From JACCZP01 sp050997195 (lineage in GTDB: Bacteria; Actinomycetota; Thermoleophilia; Solirubrobacterales; Thermoleophilaceae): a DNA stretch of 11,065 nucleotides. Position 1 is the stretch's first letter. Each line of letters opens with the position of its first letter. A program made the position numbers and the translations under genes. Shown one piece after another: positions 10,572 through 11,065 of the stretch. The notes under the pieces are model-generated. The model did not search any database and was not told the DNA's origin. It was given only the letters and a program-made list of their open reading frames with translations. The stretch is from NCBI GenBank assembly GCA_050997195.1, contig JBPCRE010000015.1, forward strand, positions 1-11,065, read 5' to 3'.

Positions 10572-11065
10572 CTACCCAATGGTGCCCCTCGAGATGGAGC
10601 CGACGGTGAGGTCGGCCGGCACCCGGCCCTCCTCGCGCAGCTTCTCGAGGTGGGCCTCGAGGGTGAGCGCCGCGGCCCCGTGCAGCCCGTCGGGCACGTC
10701 GCCCCACGCGGCCTCGAGCATCTCCTCCACCGTGCGCGCGCCGGCGTGGAGCGCCTCGAGCAGCGCCCGCTCGCGGGCCAGGCGGTGCTCGACGTACTCG
10801 TCAAGCCGCGCGGCCGGGTCGTGCACGAACGGCCCGTGGCCAGGGCAGAGCACGCTGAGGTCGAGCGCGCGCAGCCGGCGCAGCGAATCGAGGTAGGCGC
10901 CGAGCGAGCTTCGCCTCGCCGCTCCCTCTCCCGGCGCGACGAACACGCTGCCCTCTCCGAGCACCGTGTCCCCGGTGAAGCAGATGTGCCCGCCGAGGAT
11001 GAGGCACACGTGCTCGGGCGCGTGTCCGGGCGTGGCCATGGCCTCGAAGGGACCGATGCGCTCGC
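10572..11065 (-). CDS. MBL-fold metallo-hydrolase, LACTB2-like (5' end outside the window)
   Basis: The C-terminal 163 residues of a metallo-beta-lactamase-fold protein run in from the right window edge. The metal-site parts visible are TPGHAPEHVCLIL (third-motif histidine), CFTGDTVLGEGSVFV (bridging aspartate) and VLCPGHGPFVHDP (last histidine). The zinc motif HxHxDH lies outside the window. After the MBL domain comes a linker (LDEYVEHRLARERALLEAL) and a winged-helix C-terminal domain (ARTVEEMLEAAW, LTLEAHLEKLREEGRV). This arrangement is that of the LACTB2 group; human LACTB2 is a single-stranded-RNA endoribonuclease. Substrate here is unknown. The TAG is 3 nt before the mazE ATG, so a common transcript with the TA genes is likely. 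Confidence 0.88.
   Translation of the reverse strand, partial: ERIGPFEAMATPGHAPEHVCLILGGHICFTGDTVLGEGSVFVAPGEGAARRSSLGAYLDSLRRLRALDLSVLCPGHGPFVHDPAARLDEYVEHRLARERALLEALHAGARTVEEMLEAAWGDVPDGLHGAAALTLEAHLEKLREEGRVPADLTVGSISRGTIG

Noticed and set aside
1..11065. CRISPR array, integrase attachment sites or prophage genes
   Set aside because: I see no regularly spaced direct repeats, no tRNA gene and no phage structural or integrase gene; the only mobile DNA recognised is the IS110 element.

Overview
The window is very GC-rich and comes from an actinobacterium. The minus-strand gene order efp - nusB - xseB-like - ispA - dxs - tlyA - nadK, with ATGA/GTGA stop-start overlaps at several junctions, and the EF-P N-terminus with its modifiable-lysine loop PGKGPAF, fit Thermoleophilia/Solirubrobacterales-like actinobacteria. 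That taxonomic placement is inference from gene order and protein flavour.

Layout. (1) 1-1200: the left part of an IS110-family insertion sequence. It carries a DEDD/serine transposase on the minus strand (357 residues seen, cut by the window edge). The ~120 nt before its start codon is non-coding and strongly base-paired, placed where IS110-group elements encode their bridge RNA. (2) 1211-1699 (+): a single-pass membrane protein with a C-terminal extracytoplasmic beta-type domain; its start codon lies very close to the IS left end. (3) 1740-4091 (-): a candidate 31-aa ORF, a GNAT acetyltransferase, NAD kinase and TlyA, the last three coupled by start/stop overlaps. (4) 4092-4389: no gene; a possible tlyA promoter and a 13-bp perfect palindrome that looks like a terminator. 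(5) 4390-8401 (-): dxs, a short-chain isoprenyl diphosphate synthase, an XseB-like protein, NusB and EF-P, read from efp towards dxs. The dxs frame is interrupted by one in-frame TAA at 4765-4767; the rest of the protein continues in the same frame with normal family sequence. (6) 8402-9613: an intergenic region with a divergent promoter arrangement. A palindrome fills the spacer of a TTGAAA-N17-TATTGT promoter whose predicted transcript would begin at or next to the ATG of a TetR regulator (leaderless). An overlapping SRPBCC-fold gene follows. (7) 9635-11065 (-): a LACTB2-like metallo-beta-lactamase-fold gene (cut by the window edge), a ribbon-helix-helix antitoxin with MazF, then a very short HicA-like ORF with HicB, all close-packed or overlapping.

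How it works together. Block 5 couples translation/transcription housekeeping (EF-P, NusB) to isoprenoid precursor supply (DXS makes DXP for the MEP pathway; the IspA-like enzyme condenses the resulting C5 units). Block 3 carries NADP supply and rRNA methylation. The flanks (IS110, TA modules) are accessory. The points most worth a second look are the in-frame stop in the normally essential dxs, the structured RNA upstream of the IS110 transposase, the TetR promoter-operator with leaderless start, and the N-terminally reduced HicA in a tandem TA operon.
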